Shown: positions 1 through 8,590 of the stretch, piece by piece
Position numbering within the stretch: the first letter of the stretch is position 1
Layout: every line of letters starts with the position of its first letter
DNA from: Sphingomonas paucimobilis NBRC 13935
GTDB lineage: Bacteria > Pseudomonadota > Alphaproteobacteria > Sphingomonadales > Sphingomonadaceae
NCBI RefSeq assembly: GCF_000739895.2
Contig: NZ_BBJS01000051.1
Location: 1 to 64,000, forward strand
Length of the DNA: 64,000 bases
Direction of reading: 5' to 3'
Made by a program: the position numbers and the translations under genes
The notes under the pieces: model-generated
Told to the model about the DNA's origin: nothing
Database searches by the model: none
The model's input: only the letters and a program-made list of their open reading frames with translations

Positions 1-1306
1 CGCGGCCGAGCTGGTCGGATCGGCGGTCGATGATGTCGATGCGCTGGACGGTTATGCCGCGCGTTTCCTGCCCGCGCGCGGCGCCGCCGCGATCGCGCCG
101 CTGATCGTGCTCGCCGCCATCGCACTGGCCAGCCCGGTCAGCGCGGTCATCCTTCTCGTCACGCTGATCCCCTTCATCGTCGCGATGATCCTGGCCGGAG
201 GGGCGGCGGCGGACCGGTCGCGGCGGCAGTTCGCCGCGCTGTCGCGCCTGTCGGCGCTATTCGCCGATCGCATCCGCGCATTGCCGGTGGTGCTGGCGTT
301 TCGCGCCGAGGATCGCGAGGCGGCACGGATCGGCGCAGCGTCGCAGGATCTGGCGGCGCGAACCATAAGCGTGTTGCGCGTCGCCTTCCTTTCCTCGGGC
401 GCGCTGGAATTCTTTGCCGCGCTCTCGGTCGCGCTGGTGGCGGTCTATTGCGGCTTTGCGCTGCTCGGCCTGTTGCCCTTCGCGGTGCCGGAGACGCTGG
501 ACCTGGGCCGCGCCTTTTTCGCGCTGGCGCTGGCGCCGGAATTCTATGCTCCGATGCGCCGGCTGGCGGCCGCCTATCATGAACGGCAGGCAGCCGAGAC
601 GGCCGTCTCGCGGTTGGCGCCCCTGCTCGACCGGCAAGCGCCCCCGCCCCCGGTTGCGCTCGCCAAGCCGCCGCGCATCGCGTTTCGGGATGTGACGATC
701 CGCTATGACGAGGCCGATGGCGCGGCGGTATCGGGCTTCCACCTTGTGATCGAACCGGGCGAGACGGTCGCACTGCTGGGCCGGTCGGGAAGCGGCAAGA
801 CCAGCCTGCTCCACGCGCTGATCGGCCTGGCTCCCGTGACCGGCGGCATCATCGAGGTCGACGGTACTCCCCTGCCCCATGGCGGTGCGGTGGCGGCCGC
901 CTGGGCAGGCCAGAACCCGCTGATCCTGCCGGGAACGATCGGCGAGGCCATTGGCCTGGGCGATCCCGATGCCGATCCCGCACGAATCAAGGCGGCTGCC
1001 CTTGCGGCGGGGCTGGCCCCGATGCTGGCGCGGCGGTGCGGCGATCTCGACGCCCCCGTCGATGCACGCGGTGGTGGCCTGTCGGGCGGCGAGAGGAGGC
1101 GGATCGGCATTGCGCGCGTGCTGCTGAAGGACGCGCCGCTCGTACTGCTCGACGAACCCACCGCCCATCTCGACGCGGTCGCCGAGACCGAGATGATCGG
1201 CGCGATCGCCCGTGCTTGTGCCGGGCGGACCGTCCTGCTCGCCACCCATTCGCACCGGCTGGCGGCGATCGCCGACCGGGTCGTGCATCTCGGGGATGAG
1301 GCATGA
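1..1306 (+). CDS. cydD: CydD, thiol reductant ABC exporter subunit (5'-truncated)
   Basis: The reading frame is open from base 2, so the gene begins before the window. What remains is the second half of the transmembrane domain (starting AAELVGSAVDDVDAL) and the full nucleotide-binding domain. Visible motifs are Walker A LLGRSGSGKTSL, signature LSGGERRRIGIAR and Walker B LVLLDEPTAHLDA, all intact. CydD pairs with CydC to export glutathione/cysteine to the periplasm, which supports assembly of cytochrome bd and c-type hemes. Its TGA overlaps the ATG of the next gene (ATGA), so the two are translationally coupled. The family name rests on the pairing with a second half-transporter and on the DDVDAL/GYAARFLPA region typical of CydD. 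Confidence 0.9.
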   Translation, partial: AAELVGSAVDDVDALDGYAARFLPARGAAAIAPLIVLAAIALASPVSAVILLVTLIPFIVAMILAGGAAADRSRRQFAALSRLSALFADRIRALPVVLAFRAEDREAARIGAASQDLAARTISVLRVAFLSSGALEFFAALSVALVAVYCGFALLGLLPFAVPETLDLGRAFFALALAPEFYAPMRRLAAAYHERQAAETAVSRLAPLLDRQAPPPPVALAKPPRIAFRDVTIRYDEADGAAVSGFHLVIEPGETVALLGRSGSGKTSLLHALIGLAPVTGGIIEVDGTPLPHGGAVAAAWAGQNPLILPGTIGEAIGLGDPDADPARIKAAALAAGLAPMLARRCGDLDAPVDARGGGLSGGERRRIGIARVLLKDAPLVLLDEPTAHLDAVAETEMIGAIARACAGRTVLLATHSHRLAAIADRVVHLGDEA

Positions 1307-2922
1307 CCGCTTTCCTCCGGCTGCTACGTCACGAGACGCGGCGGCAGCGCGGCAAGCTCATCCGTGCATCCGCCCTGGCAGCGGGTACGGCCGCCGCGAC
1401 CGTCCTGCTGCTGGGTCTGTCGGGCTGGTTCCTCGCGGCGGCGGGCGCGGCCGGACTGGCCGGGCCGATCGCGGCACGCGGTTTCAACTATATGTTGCCC
1501 AGCGCCGCGATTCGGCTGCTCGCCATCGTCCGGACCGGCGCGCGTTATGGCGAACGCCTGGCCAGCCATGATGCGGCCTTTGCCATCCTGGCACGCATTC
1601 GCCCGGCCATCTACCGGGCCATCACCGCCGCTCCCGTCGCCAAGGCGCTGTCCCTGACCGCCGGCGAAGCGACCGCGCGGCTGGTCCAGGATGTCGATGC
1701 GGTGGAAATGGCCGTCGCCCGGCGATCGGCCCGGGCTGGGGCGGTGGCGGCGATCCTTGGCGGTGCGGCGCTGGCCCTCCTCGCACGTCCGGTGGCGGCG
1801 CTGGCGCTGGTCGTGCTGATCGGTCTGATGCTGGCGGTCGCGTTCCGGATATTGGCGCGGCTCGACGCGCCGGGCCGGGCGGTGCAGCAGCTACAGGGCG
1901 AATTGCGCGCGCTATTGGCGATCCAGCTTGCCGCCGCGCCCGAACTGCGTTGCTATGCGATGGCCGATGCCGCGCAGGCCCGGATCGGGCAACTCGACAG
2001 CGCGCTCGCCGAAGCACGACGGCAGCAGGCCATGGTGGCGGGGCTGGCCGATGCCATCGCCGCGGGGATGGCCGGCATCGCCGCCATGCTCGTCTTCGTG
2101 CTGGCCCTGCCCGCCGGGGCACCGCTTGCCGCGCTGGCGGCGCTGGCGGCGGCGACCACGGTCGATGGACTGGCGCCGCTGCTTCGCGACCGCGCCGCCC
2201 GCAGTGCGACCCGGGCGGCGGAGTCGCGACTGGCGTCGTTGTTTGCGGAACCCCACACCGTCTCCGTCACGTCCTCCGCCGAGCCGTTCGCAGCGACACT
2301 GGCCTTGCCGAATATGGCTACCCTGGCTCCCAGGGGCACAAGGATCGCGATCCTCGGTCCATCGGGAACCGGCAAGACGACATTCGTCGAAACACTGATC
2401 GGCCTCCGTGACCTTCCCCTCGGGGATATTCGGTTGGGTAGCCATCGGGTGGATGCGCTATCCCCCGCCCTGCGCCGCGCGACCTTTGGCTGGGCACCGC
2501 AGGATGCGCAGCTTCTGGCAGGTACGGTTCGCGACAATCTGCGGCTCGCCGATCCCGACGCGGAGGAGGCGGCGCTGTGGCAGGCCTTGGACGATGCCTG
2601 CCTCGCCGCCAAGGTTCGGGCGCTGCCGCACGGGCTGGATAGCTGGATTGGCGAGGATGGCGTGCGCCTGTCGGGGGGCGAGCGGCGGCGACTGTCGCTC
2701 GCACGTGCCTATCTGGCGCCCGCCCCGTGGCTGCTGCTCGACGAACCGACCGAGGCGCTCGATGCACAAACGGAAGCGCAGGTCGTCGCCCGGCTGCTCG
2801 CCCGGCTGGAGCGGACCGGCCAGGGGCTGGTCGTCGTCACGCATCGGCCCGCCCTGCTGGCCGTCTGTACCGTGCGCCACGCGGTCGATGCGAACGCGCC
2901 GATGGTCGGGCTGGCCGCCTGA
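1303..2922 (+). CDS. cydC: CydC, thiol reductant ABC exporter subunit
   Basis: A 539-residue half-transporter, close to the usual CydC length. The N-terminal half (about 1-320) is hydrophobic with several membrane spans. The ATPase domain follows, with Walker A ILGPSGTGKTTF near residue 348, signature LSGGERRRLSLARAYL near 455 and Walker B WLLLDEPTEALDA near 475. It is the partner of the upstream CydD and shares a 4-base ATGA overlap with it. Neither cydAB nor another respiratory gene is visible on this side. The pair ends at a hairpin shared with the convergent acetyltransferase gene. Confidence 0.9.
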   Translation: MTAFLRLLRHETRRQRGKLIRASALAAGTAAATVLLLGLSGWFLAAAGAAGLAGPIAARGFNYMLPSAAIRLLAIVRTGARYGERLASHDAAFAILARIRPAIYRAITAAPVAKALSLTAGEATARLVQDVDAVEMAVARRSARAGAVAAILGGAALALLARPVAALALVVLIGLMLAVAFRILARLDAPGRAVQQLQGELRALLAIQLAAAPELRCYAMADAAQARIGQLDSALAEARRQQAMVAGLADAIAAGMAGIAAMLVFVLALPAGAPLAALAALAAATTVDGLAPLLRDRAARSATRAAESRLASLFAEPHTVSVTSSAEPFAATLALPNMATLAPRGTRIAILGPSGTGKTTFVETLIGLRDLPLGDIRLGSHRVDALSPALRRATFGWAPQDAQLLAGTVRDNLRLADPDAEEAALWQALDDACLAAKVRALPHGLDSWIGEDGVRLSGGERRRLSLARAYLAPAPWLLLDEPTEALDAQTEAQVVARLLARLERTGQGLVVVTHRPALLAVCTVRHAVDANAPMVGLAA

Positions 2923-2923
2923 G

Positions 2924-2939
2924 CCGCCATGCCTGGCGG
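2924..2939. terminator. hairpin between convergent genes
   Basis: CCGCCA-TGCC-TGGCGG is a perfect 6-bp stem with a 4-base loop. It fills the 17-base gap between the convergent cydC and acetyltransferase stop codons. There is no clear T run on either side, so terminator function is an inference from position. Confidence 0.45.
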
Positions 2940-3467
2940 TCAGGCCCGCCGCCGCTCCAGGATCCGCGCCGGATTGCCCACCGCCACCGCGCCCGCCGGC
3001 ACATCGTGAAGGACGACGGCATTGGCACCTATGATCGCATCGTCGCCGATCCGGATCGCGCCCAGGATGACCGCGCCCGCACCCACCTGCACCCGATCGC
3101 CGAGCACGGGCGCCTCCATCGGTCGATCCTCGCTGCGATTGCCAAGCGTCACATTCTGCCGCAGGACGCAGTCATCGCCGATCACGGCCGCGCCGTGCAC
3201 GATGATGCCCCCGAAATGCTCGATGCGCAGCCGCCGACCGATCGTCGCGCAATCGGGCAGCGAGATGCCGCAGACGCATTCCGCCCATTTCCCGCCCAGC
3301 TTCGCCACCGCCCCCCAAAGCGAACGGACAACACCGCGCGGCCGGGCATAGCGCGCCGCCGCGAGCCGATAGATGGCCAGCGCCCATAGGCCCTGCGCCC
3401 ACCACCCTTCGCGATACAAGGCGCGGTCTTCGCGAATCTGGGCGAAAAGGCTGATGGGCTGGGTCAT
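2940..3467 (-). CDS. hexapeptide-repeat O-acetyltransferase (serine acetyltransferase-like)
   Basis: A 175-residue protein. The N-terminal third is a short helical region with LFAQIREDRALY and a membrane-friendly WWAQGLWALAIYRL segment. A left-handed beta-helix made of hexapeptide repeats follows (IGRRLRIEHFGGIIVHGAAVIGD split over several turns), ending in VAVGNPARI. This is the CysE-like subgroup common in polysaccharide loci, where such enzymes usually acetylate a sugar or a lipid-linked intermediate with acetyl-CoA. It overlaps the upstream acyltransferase by ATGA (3464-3467), so the two are probably co-translated and both decorate the polymer. A role in cysteine synthesis is less likely, because a full-length serine acetyltransferase is encoded at 45858-46832. 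Confidence 0.75.
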   Translation of the reverse strand: MTQPISLFAQIREDRALYREGWWAQGLWALAIYRLAAARYARPRGVVRSLWGAVAKLGGKWAECVCGISLPDCATIGRRLRIEHFGGIIVHGAAVIGDDCVLRQNVTLGNRSEDRPMEAPVLGDRVQVGAGAVILGAIRIGDDAIIGANAVVLHDVPAGAVAVGNPARILERRRA

Positions 3468-4531
3468 GCCGCTGCAATGCTCTCATCGGGGGCGGGCTTG
3501 CGCCGCTCGGCGCCCTGGGCGATCCGGTGCCCCAATCGGGTCAGCGGCTGTTCGAAATAGAAGGTCGACAGATGCGCGCCGCCAAAGGCCAGCAGAAAGC
3601 TGCCGATCCGCTTGGTATAGCGCACGACCACGTCGCCGCTGCCCATCCATCCGGCATAGGATAGTGGGTGCAGCACATAGAGCGCATAGGAAATCCGCGC
3701 GATATAGCCGAGCAGCCGCCCGGCCAGCAGCCGCGCGAGCCAGCCGCGCTCCAGCCCCAGGCTCAACCCGACGATCGACGCCGCCAGATAGGGGCGCGCA
3801 TAGCAGATATAGGGAAAATGCGCGGTGACCGGGTCCGTCATGCCCAGCGCCAGCAGCGCCACCAATCCCAAGATCACCGCCGTCCGGGCGGCCCGGGCAG
3901 GTGCGCGCCAGCCATGATGGATCGCCAGCGCCAGCGTCGCCCCGGCCATGATCTCATCGATCCGATCCAAAGTCTGGACGCCGAAGGTGACATGATGAAG
4001 CACGCGATATCCGGTGACGGTCAACGCCAGCACCGGCAACAGCCAGAGCGCCCGCCGACCGCCGATCGCGACGAGCACTGCGACAAAGGCATAGAATTGC
4101 ATCTCGAGCGAAAGGCTCCAGAAATGCGGCGCATAGGCCAGCGTCGCCTCGCTGGCATTGGCATAGAATAGCAGATTGGCGAGGATGACCGACCAGGGCG
4201 CGCCCAGCCCGCCGAGCACCACGACGACGTACAGCCAGGCGAGCGGCAGGATACGGAACAGCCGCTTGATGATGAACGGCACGACGGCATCGTCGCGCAG
4301 CAGGGTCGTGGTGATCAGAAAACCCGACAGGGTGAAGAACAGGGCCATGCCGACCGCGGCGATCGCGGTATTCCCACCCAGCACGGCCGGGCCGAGCGGC
4401 AGCATATGGCCCGCCAGCACGCACAGGATCGACAGGCCACGCCAGCCATCGAGCGCGACCAGATGCGACCCCCGCCCGGCCGGGGCCGGATGTACGACCT
4501 CCTGAAGGGGCCGAGCCACTTGGTCATGCAT
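3464..4531 (-). CDS. acyltransferase family 3 membrane protein
   Basis: About 355 residues from the ATG at 4531 (MHDQVARP). The frame stays open upstream to 4726, but that extension is polar, low in complexity and runs into the divergent promoter region. A GGAG lies upstream of 4531. Family features are the early LDGWRGLSILCVLAGHM segment with the conserved His, FFTLSGFLITTTLL, and about ten predicted membrane spans. Members of this family (OafA/ExoZ-like) move acetyl or succinyl groups onto extracytoplasmic sugars. It sits back to back with a GT4 gene and is coupled to a hexapeptide acetyltransferase, which fits polymer decoration. Confidence 0.85.
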   Translation of the reverse strand: MHDQVARPLQEVVHPAPAGRGSHLVALDGWRGLSILCVLAGHMLPLGPAVLGGNTAIAAVGMALFFTLSGFLITTTLLRDDAVVPFIIKRLFRILPLAWLYVVVVLGGLGAPWSVILANLLFYANASEATLAYAPHFWSLSLEMQFYAFVAVLVAIGGRRALWLLPVLALTVTGYRVLHHVTFGVQTLDRIDEIMAGATLALAIHHGWRAPARAARTAVILGLVALLALGMTDPVTAHFPYICYARPYLAASIVGLSLGLERGWLARLLAGRLLGYIARISYALYVLHPLSYAGWMGSGDVVVRYTKRIGSFLLAFGGAHLSTFYFEQPLTRLGHRIAQGAERRKPAPDESIAAA

Positions 4532-4761
4532 CAATCGTTGCTCCGACCATCGCCGGCCGACATGATCACATCTTGCATTCGGGTTCCCTGTCGCCGGACC
4601 ATTCCCGGCTATCCCGTTACCCGCAGCCGATAAAGCCGGACGATGGCCACCGGGCCACGGGCTTTGCCCCGTAATGATACGGTGCAGCAATTTGAGCCAT
4701 TGCGTGCGTGGGACCCCTTCGACCAAAGCCGGCCTTGCCGTACGACGAATGGGGGGTTCCG

Positions 4762-5985
4762 TTGGCTATCGGTTATTTCATCAATCAGTATCCGAAAGTC
4801 AGCCACAGCTTCATTCGGCGCGAGATCCTGGCGCTCGAAGCACGCGGTGAGACGATTCACCGCTGGGCGTTGCGCGGCTGGGACGCCGATGTCGTCGACC
4901 CGGTCGACCTGGCCGAGCGGGAGCGCACCCGCTATCTGCTGAAGGGCGGCGTGGTGCCGCTGCTCGTCGCCGGGCTGGTCATGCTCGTCCGGCATCCCGG
5001 CCGCTGGCTAGCCGCGATGCGGCTGACCGCCACGCTGTCCCGACAGACCGATCGCTCGATCCCGCATCACCTGATCAGCTTTCTCGAAGGCGCACGGCTC
5101 GCGCGCGAGATCGAGGCGGCGGGCATCCGCCACCTCCACACCCATTTCGCCACCAATGCCGGCGAAATCGCGATGCTGGCCGCGACCATGGCGGATGTCC
5201 CCTACAGCATGACCATCCACGGACCGGAAGAATTCAACCGCCCGGTCCAGATCAAGCTGGGGCTGAAGGTCGCCCGTGCCGCCTTCGTCGCGGTCATCAC
5301 CGAATTCTGCGCCTCGCAAGTCTATTGCTGGGCGAAGCTGCAGGACTGGGCCAAGATCACGGTAGTCCGCTGCGGCCTGCTCGCCGATTTCCTGAAGGCC
5401 CCGCCCGCCCCGCCGGTCGATGCACCGCACTTCGTCCATATCGGGCGACTGTCGGGCGTGAAGGGCCAGTTGCTGCTGCTCGAAGCGCTGGCCGAGGCGC
5501 GGCGGCAGGGTGTGCCCGCGACGCTGACTTTGGTCGGCGACGGCGAGCTGCGCGGCGAGATCGAGGCGGGGATCGCCCGCCTGAATCTCGGCGAGCATGT
5601 CACCATCACCGGCTGGGCCGACGAAGCCGAGGTCCGGGCCCAGCTCGTCCGTGCGCGTGCCATGGTAATGGCGAGCTTCGCCGAAGGGCTGCCGATCGTC
5701 ATCATGGAGGCGCTGGCGCTGGGGCGTCCGGTGCTGGCGACCAATGTCGCCGCGATCGCCGATCTGGTCCGCACGGGAGAGACCGGCTGGCTCTACAGCC
5801 CCGGCTCGGTCCCGGCGATGGCCGACGCGATGCTCGCCTGCGCCCGCGCCGATCAGGAAACGCTGACCCGCATGGGCGAGGCCGGCCGCGCGCTGGTCGC
5901 CGAGCGCCACGACCAGATGCGCGAGGCGGAGAAGCTGCACGCGCTGCTGCTTGCCAGCATCGACGGCCAGAAGGCGGCGGCGTGA
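4762..5985 (+). CDS. glycosyltransferase family 4
   Basis: A GT-B type retaining glycosyltransferase of about 407 residues. I place the start at TTG 4762, because GYFINQYPKVSHSFIRREI is the usual WcaL/EpsD-like N-terminus and a G6 run (4751-4756) sits just upstream. A GTG at 4708 would add 18 residues. The C-terminal half has FVHIGRLSGVKGQ, LVGDGELRGEIE and the EX7E motif in FAEGLPIVIMEALA. It probably adds a sugar to the lipid-linked repeat unit at the cytoplasmic face. Donor and acceptor cannot be read from sequence. Confidence 0.85.
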   Translation: MAIGYFINQYPKVSHSFIRREILALEARGETIHRWALRGWDADVVDPVDLAERERTRYLLKGGVVPLLVAGLVMLVRHPGRWLAAMRLTATLSRQTDRSIPHHLISFLEGARLAREIEAAGIRHLHTHFATNAGEIAMLAATMADVPYSMTIHGPEEFNRPVQIKLGLKVARAAFVAVITEFCASQVYCWAKLQDWAKITVVRCGLLADFLKAPPAPPVDAPHFVHIGRLSGVKGQLLLLEALAEARRQGVPATLTLVGDGELRGEIEAGIARLNLGEHVTITGWADEAEVRAQLVRARAMVMASFAEGLPIVIMEALALGRPVLATNVAAIADLVRTGETGWLYSPGSVPAMADAMLACARADQETLTRMGEAGRALVAERHDQMREAEKLHALLLASIDGQKAAA

Positions 5986-6034
5986 TGCGTCGCGGGGCCT
6001 GTTCGGAAATGGGACGGACTCACGGCGAACTGCG

Positions 6035-6057
6035 GGCTGCGTGCCCCTACGGCAGCC
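6035..6057 (+). terminator. hairpin after the GT4 gene
   Basis: GGCTGC pairs with GCAGCC around an 11-base loop, about 50 bases after the GT4 stop. It has no T run, so it may be a weak terminator or an mRNA-stability element. The 5986-6126 gap must also hold any promoter for the wza-like operon. Confidence 0.3.
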
Positions 6058-6126
6058 AAGGCCGGCGATTGTTTCGGCCCCGACGGGCGGAGTATGTGAT
6101 AGCGGTTGTATCAGGGGTTTGGGTAC

Positions 6127-6720
6127 ATGCGTAATTTCTGGTTCTGCCTGACCTTGCTCGCGGCTTCGGCTTCGGCCGGAGCACAGACGTCGGCGACGCC
6201 GCCATCGACCACGCCGGCGGCACCGGCGGCGGCGACCGTCACGGCGCCGGCCACGCCGATCACCGATTACAAGCTGGGCATCGCCGACAAGGTACGGATC
6301 ATCGTCTTCAACGAGGAAAGCCTGTCGGGCGAGTTCACCGTCAGCGACAGCGGTACCCTGTCGCTGCCGCTGATCGGCGACGTCAAGGCAACCGGCCGCA
6401 CTCCCCGCGAGGTCATTCGCGATATCGAGGCCAAGCTCGCCGACGGCTATCTGCGCGAACCGCGCGTCAGCATGGACGTGCTGACCTATCGTCCCTTCTA
6501 CATCATGGGCGAGGTGACCAAGCCGGGGGAATATCCCTATTCCAACGGCCTGACCGCGCTCAACGCCGTGGCCCGCGCCGAGGGCTTCACCTACCGCGCG
6601 AACAAGCGGAAGGTCTTCATCAAGCGCTTCGGCGAGACCACCGAACAGCAATATAAGCTCGACCCCAGCGTCGTCGTCTATCCGGGCGACACGGTACGGA
6701 TCGGCGAGCGTTATTTCTAA
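6127..6720 (+). CDS. Wza/GumB-type polysaccharide export protein
   Basis: 197 residues from ATG 6127. An N-terminal signal peptide (MRNFWFCLTLLAASASAGAQ) and a Ala/Pro/Thr-rich linker are followed by the Poly_export domain (DYKLGIADKVRIIVFNEE, about 48-125). A SLBB-type segment (FYIMGEVTKPGEYPY, near 130-150) comes next. The protein is short, like GumB and the sphingan GelD-type exporters, and lacks the C-terminal membrane helix region of E. coli Wza. The Cys in the signal peptide is not in a lipobox, so it is probably not lipidated. It heads a row of co-oriented genes with a BBP2 barrel and a Wzc-like kinase. Confidence 0.9.
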   Translation: MRNFWFCLTLLAASASAGAQTSATPPSTTPAAPAAATVTAPATPITDYKLGIADKVRIIVFNEESLSGEFTVSDSGTLSLPLIGDVKATGRTPREVIRDIEAKLADGYLREPRVSMDVLTYRPFYIMGEVTKPGEYPYSNGLTALNAVARAEGFTYRANKRKVFIKRFGETTEQQYKLDPSVVVYPGDTVRIGERYF

Positions 6721-6723
6721 TCG

Positions 6724-6739
6724 CCCGTTGGGGAACGGG
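6724..6739 (+). other. GGGG-loop hairpin between wza-like gene and next gene
   Basis: CCCGTT-GGGG-AACGGG is a perfect 6-bp stem. It starts 3 bases after the export gene stop and ends 18 bases before the next ATG, with an AGGGG Shine-Dalgarno in between. The position suggests mRNA processing or attenuation within the operon. Confidence 0.4.
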
Positions 6740-6757
6740 GTAACAGGGGTAAACCAT

Positions 6758-7231
6758 ATGTCGACGAACGTGCGAAAGACGCTGGTGATCGCGAGCATGG
6801 GCGCGGCGCTCGCCTCGCCCGCCATGGCGCAGCAGCAGACGGCCGCTCCGGCGACCACCACGCCGATTGCCGCACCGGCCGAGCCCGATCCCGCCGCCGT
6901 GCAGCGCGTGGTCGAGGCGATCAACGCCGCGATCGCCGCGCAACCGGCGACCGCCACCGCGCAGGATATCGAAGCCGCGGTGATGTTCGCCGTCTCGCAG
7001 CAGCAACAGCCGGCGGCGGTTTCGCTCGCCGCGCTCACCTTCGTCGCCAACCAGCCGGGCAACGCCGCGCGCAAGGTCAAGGTCGCGCTGACCAATGCCC
7101 GGTCCGCCGTGCGTCGCGGACAGACCGGCACGGGCGGTACCGGCGGTTCGGCCGGCAACGCCGCCAGCCTGGCCGCAGGACCTAGCGTCGGCGGCGGTGG
7201 CGTCGGCGTCAACTACACGACTCAAAACTAA
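6758..7231 (+). CDS. unrecognised secreted Ala/Gln-rich protein in the export operon
   Basis: 157 residues from ATG 6758, which has an AGGGG just upstream. An ATG-like start at 6728 would add 10 residues without a better ribosome site. The signal peptide ends near SPAMAQQQ. The mature part is rich in Ala, Gln, Thr and Pro, with predicted helices (VQRVVEAINAAIAAQPA) and a Gly-rich tail (GTGGTGGSAGNAAS, then GGGGVGV). I recognise no domain. Its place between the outer-membrane exporter and the outer-membrane barrel suggests a periplasmic accessory of polymer secretion, which is inference only. Confidence 0.7.
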   Translation: MSTNVRKTLVIASMGAALASPAMAQQQTAAPATTTPIAAPAEPDPAAVQRVVEAINAAIAAQPATATAQDIEAAVMFAVSQQQQPAAVSLAALTFVANQPGNAARKVKVALTNARSAVRRGQTGTGGTGGSAGNAASLAAGPSVGGGGVGVNYTTQN

Positions 7232-7242
7232 AACAAGCTCGG

Positions 7243-7264
7243 GCCGGCCCTTCCGGGGTCCGGC
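7243..7264 (+). other. hairpin upstream of the barrel gene
   Basis: GCCGGCCC-TTCCG-GGGTCCGGC forms an 8-bp stem with one bulged T. It lies between the stop at 7231 and the ATG at 7285, mirroring the hairpin at 6724-6739 in front of the preceding gene. Confidence 0.4.
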
Positions 7265-7284
7265 TCCAACTCATGGGGGCACCA

Positions 7285-8577
7285 ATGTTTCGCTACTGGA
7301 TGGCGGGCGTAGCCGCCTGCGCGCTGATCGTGCCGGCCGCTGCCGAGGCTCAGATGACCGGCAACGCCATCAACACGGTGGTTCCGATCTCCTTCGATCG
7401 CGGCCGCAACGAAAGCGTGCTGGAGCGCAGCCGTCCCGAAACCAACGCAATCGGCTACAAGGTTGGGGGCTTCACCCTGTTCCCCACGCTCGACACGCAG
7501 CTCGGCTATACCGACAACGTCTATCAGACGACGTCGAACAAGACCGACGACGGCTTCGTGCGGCTCGCCCCGCGCCTGACCGCACGGTCCGACTGGTCGC
7601 GCCACAGCCTGCAACTGACCGGTTCGGGCGACTTTTACCGCTATGTCGATGCCAAGCCGCGCAACCAGGATGGCTGGTCGATCGGCACGGTCGGACGGCT
7701 GGATGCGACAGGCGACCTGTCGATTACCGCAGCACTCGACACCGCGCGTCGTTACGAATCCCAATTCTCCGGCGCCGCGCTGGTCAATGTGCGCAGCGTG
7801 ACCCCCTATCAGCAGAGCCAGGCCCGGCTGATGGCGGAGGGCCGCTTCGCGCGCGTCCGCATCGTCGGCAGCGCGGATTACGCCAAATACGACTTCCAGT
7901 CGGTCCGCACGCTCAGCGGCTTCTTGGTGTCGCAGGACAATCGCGACCGCGAGGTGGCGCGTGGCGCGGTGCAGCTCGAATATGGCCTGACCCCCGATAC
8001 CGGCCTGTTCGGCCAGGTGACCTATACCGGCACCAGCTATGACCAGGCGCTGGCGCCCGGTATCGCCAACCGCGATTCCAAGGAAGTGCGCGCGCTGGCC
8101 GGTGTTTCGCTCGACCTGACGGCGCTGCTGCGCGGGTCGGCGGGCGTGGGCTATATCGACCGCAGCTTCACCGCGCCGATCTATCAGAATATCAGCGGCT
8201 TCTCGTTCGATGCGAAGATCGAATATTTCCCGTCGCCGCTCACCACCGTGACCTTCAACGCGTTTCGCGACATTCAGGACTCGACCTTCGGCGGCAGCGG
8301 CTTCTTCAATACCGGTGCGGCCCTGCGGTTCGATCACGAACTGCTGCGCAACCTGCTGCTGAACTATGGCATTTCCTATGCCGAGAACGACTTTATCGGC
8401 GTTCAGGGCAAGGCGCGCGTGTCGCAGGTCTCGGGCGGCGCCGCCTATCTCGCCAACCGTCTGCTGACCGGTCGCCTCGACCTCAGCTACGCACGGCGCA
8501 GCAGCGACTTCGTCGGCCTGAACGGCCCCTCCCTCTCCGAATTCCGCGCCCTCGCCGGCGTTTCCATTCATCCGTAA
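7285..8577 (+). CDS. outer-membrane beta-barrel protein (BBP2-like)
   Basis: 430 residues from ATG 7285, chosen because GGGGG lies 8 bases before it. ATG 7273 is the alternative. A signal peptide (MFRYWMAGVAACALIVPAAAEAQ) precedes a mature protein with many alternating hydrophobic strands. These include GFTLFPTLDTQLGYTDNVY, LQLTGSGDFYRY and GRLDLSYARRSSDF, with a short C-terminal strand ending in Ile-His-Pro. This matches the putative beta-barrel porin 2 family found beside Wza/Wzc genes in sphingomonad and xanthomonad polymer loci. A role in the outer-membrane step of export is inferred from context. Confidence 0.8.
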   Translation: MFRYWMAGVAACALIVPAAAEAQMTGNAINTVVPISFDRGRNESVLERSRPETNAIGYKVGGFTLFPTLDTQLGYTDNVYQTTSNKTDDGFVRLAPRLTARSDWSRHSLQLTGSGDFYRYVDAKPRNQDGWSIGTVGRLDATGDLSITAALDTARRYESQFSGAALVNVRSVTPYQQSQARLMAEGRFARVRIVGSADYAKYDFQSVRTLSGFLVSQDNRDREVARGAVQLEYGLTPDTGLFGQVTYTGTSYDQALAPGIANRDSKEVRALAGVSLDLTALLRGSAGVGYIDRSFTAPIYQNISGFSFDAKIEYFPSPLTTVTFNAFRDIQDSTFGGSGFFNTGAALRFDHELLRNLLLNYGISYAENDFIGVQGKARVSQVSGGAAYLANRLLTGRLDLSYARRSSDFVGLNGPSLSEFRALAGVSIHP

Positions 8578-8590
8578 GGCTTTGAAGACC

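Noticed and set aside
5008..7212. A 734-codon open frame on the minus strand over the GT4 and wza-like genes.
   Set aside because: It lies antisense to two well-recognised genes, is Arg/Gly/Asp-rich without domain marks, and is the usual by-product of GC-rich third positions.
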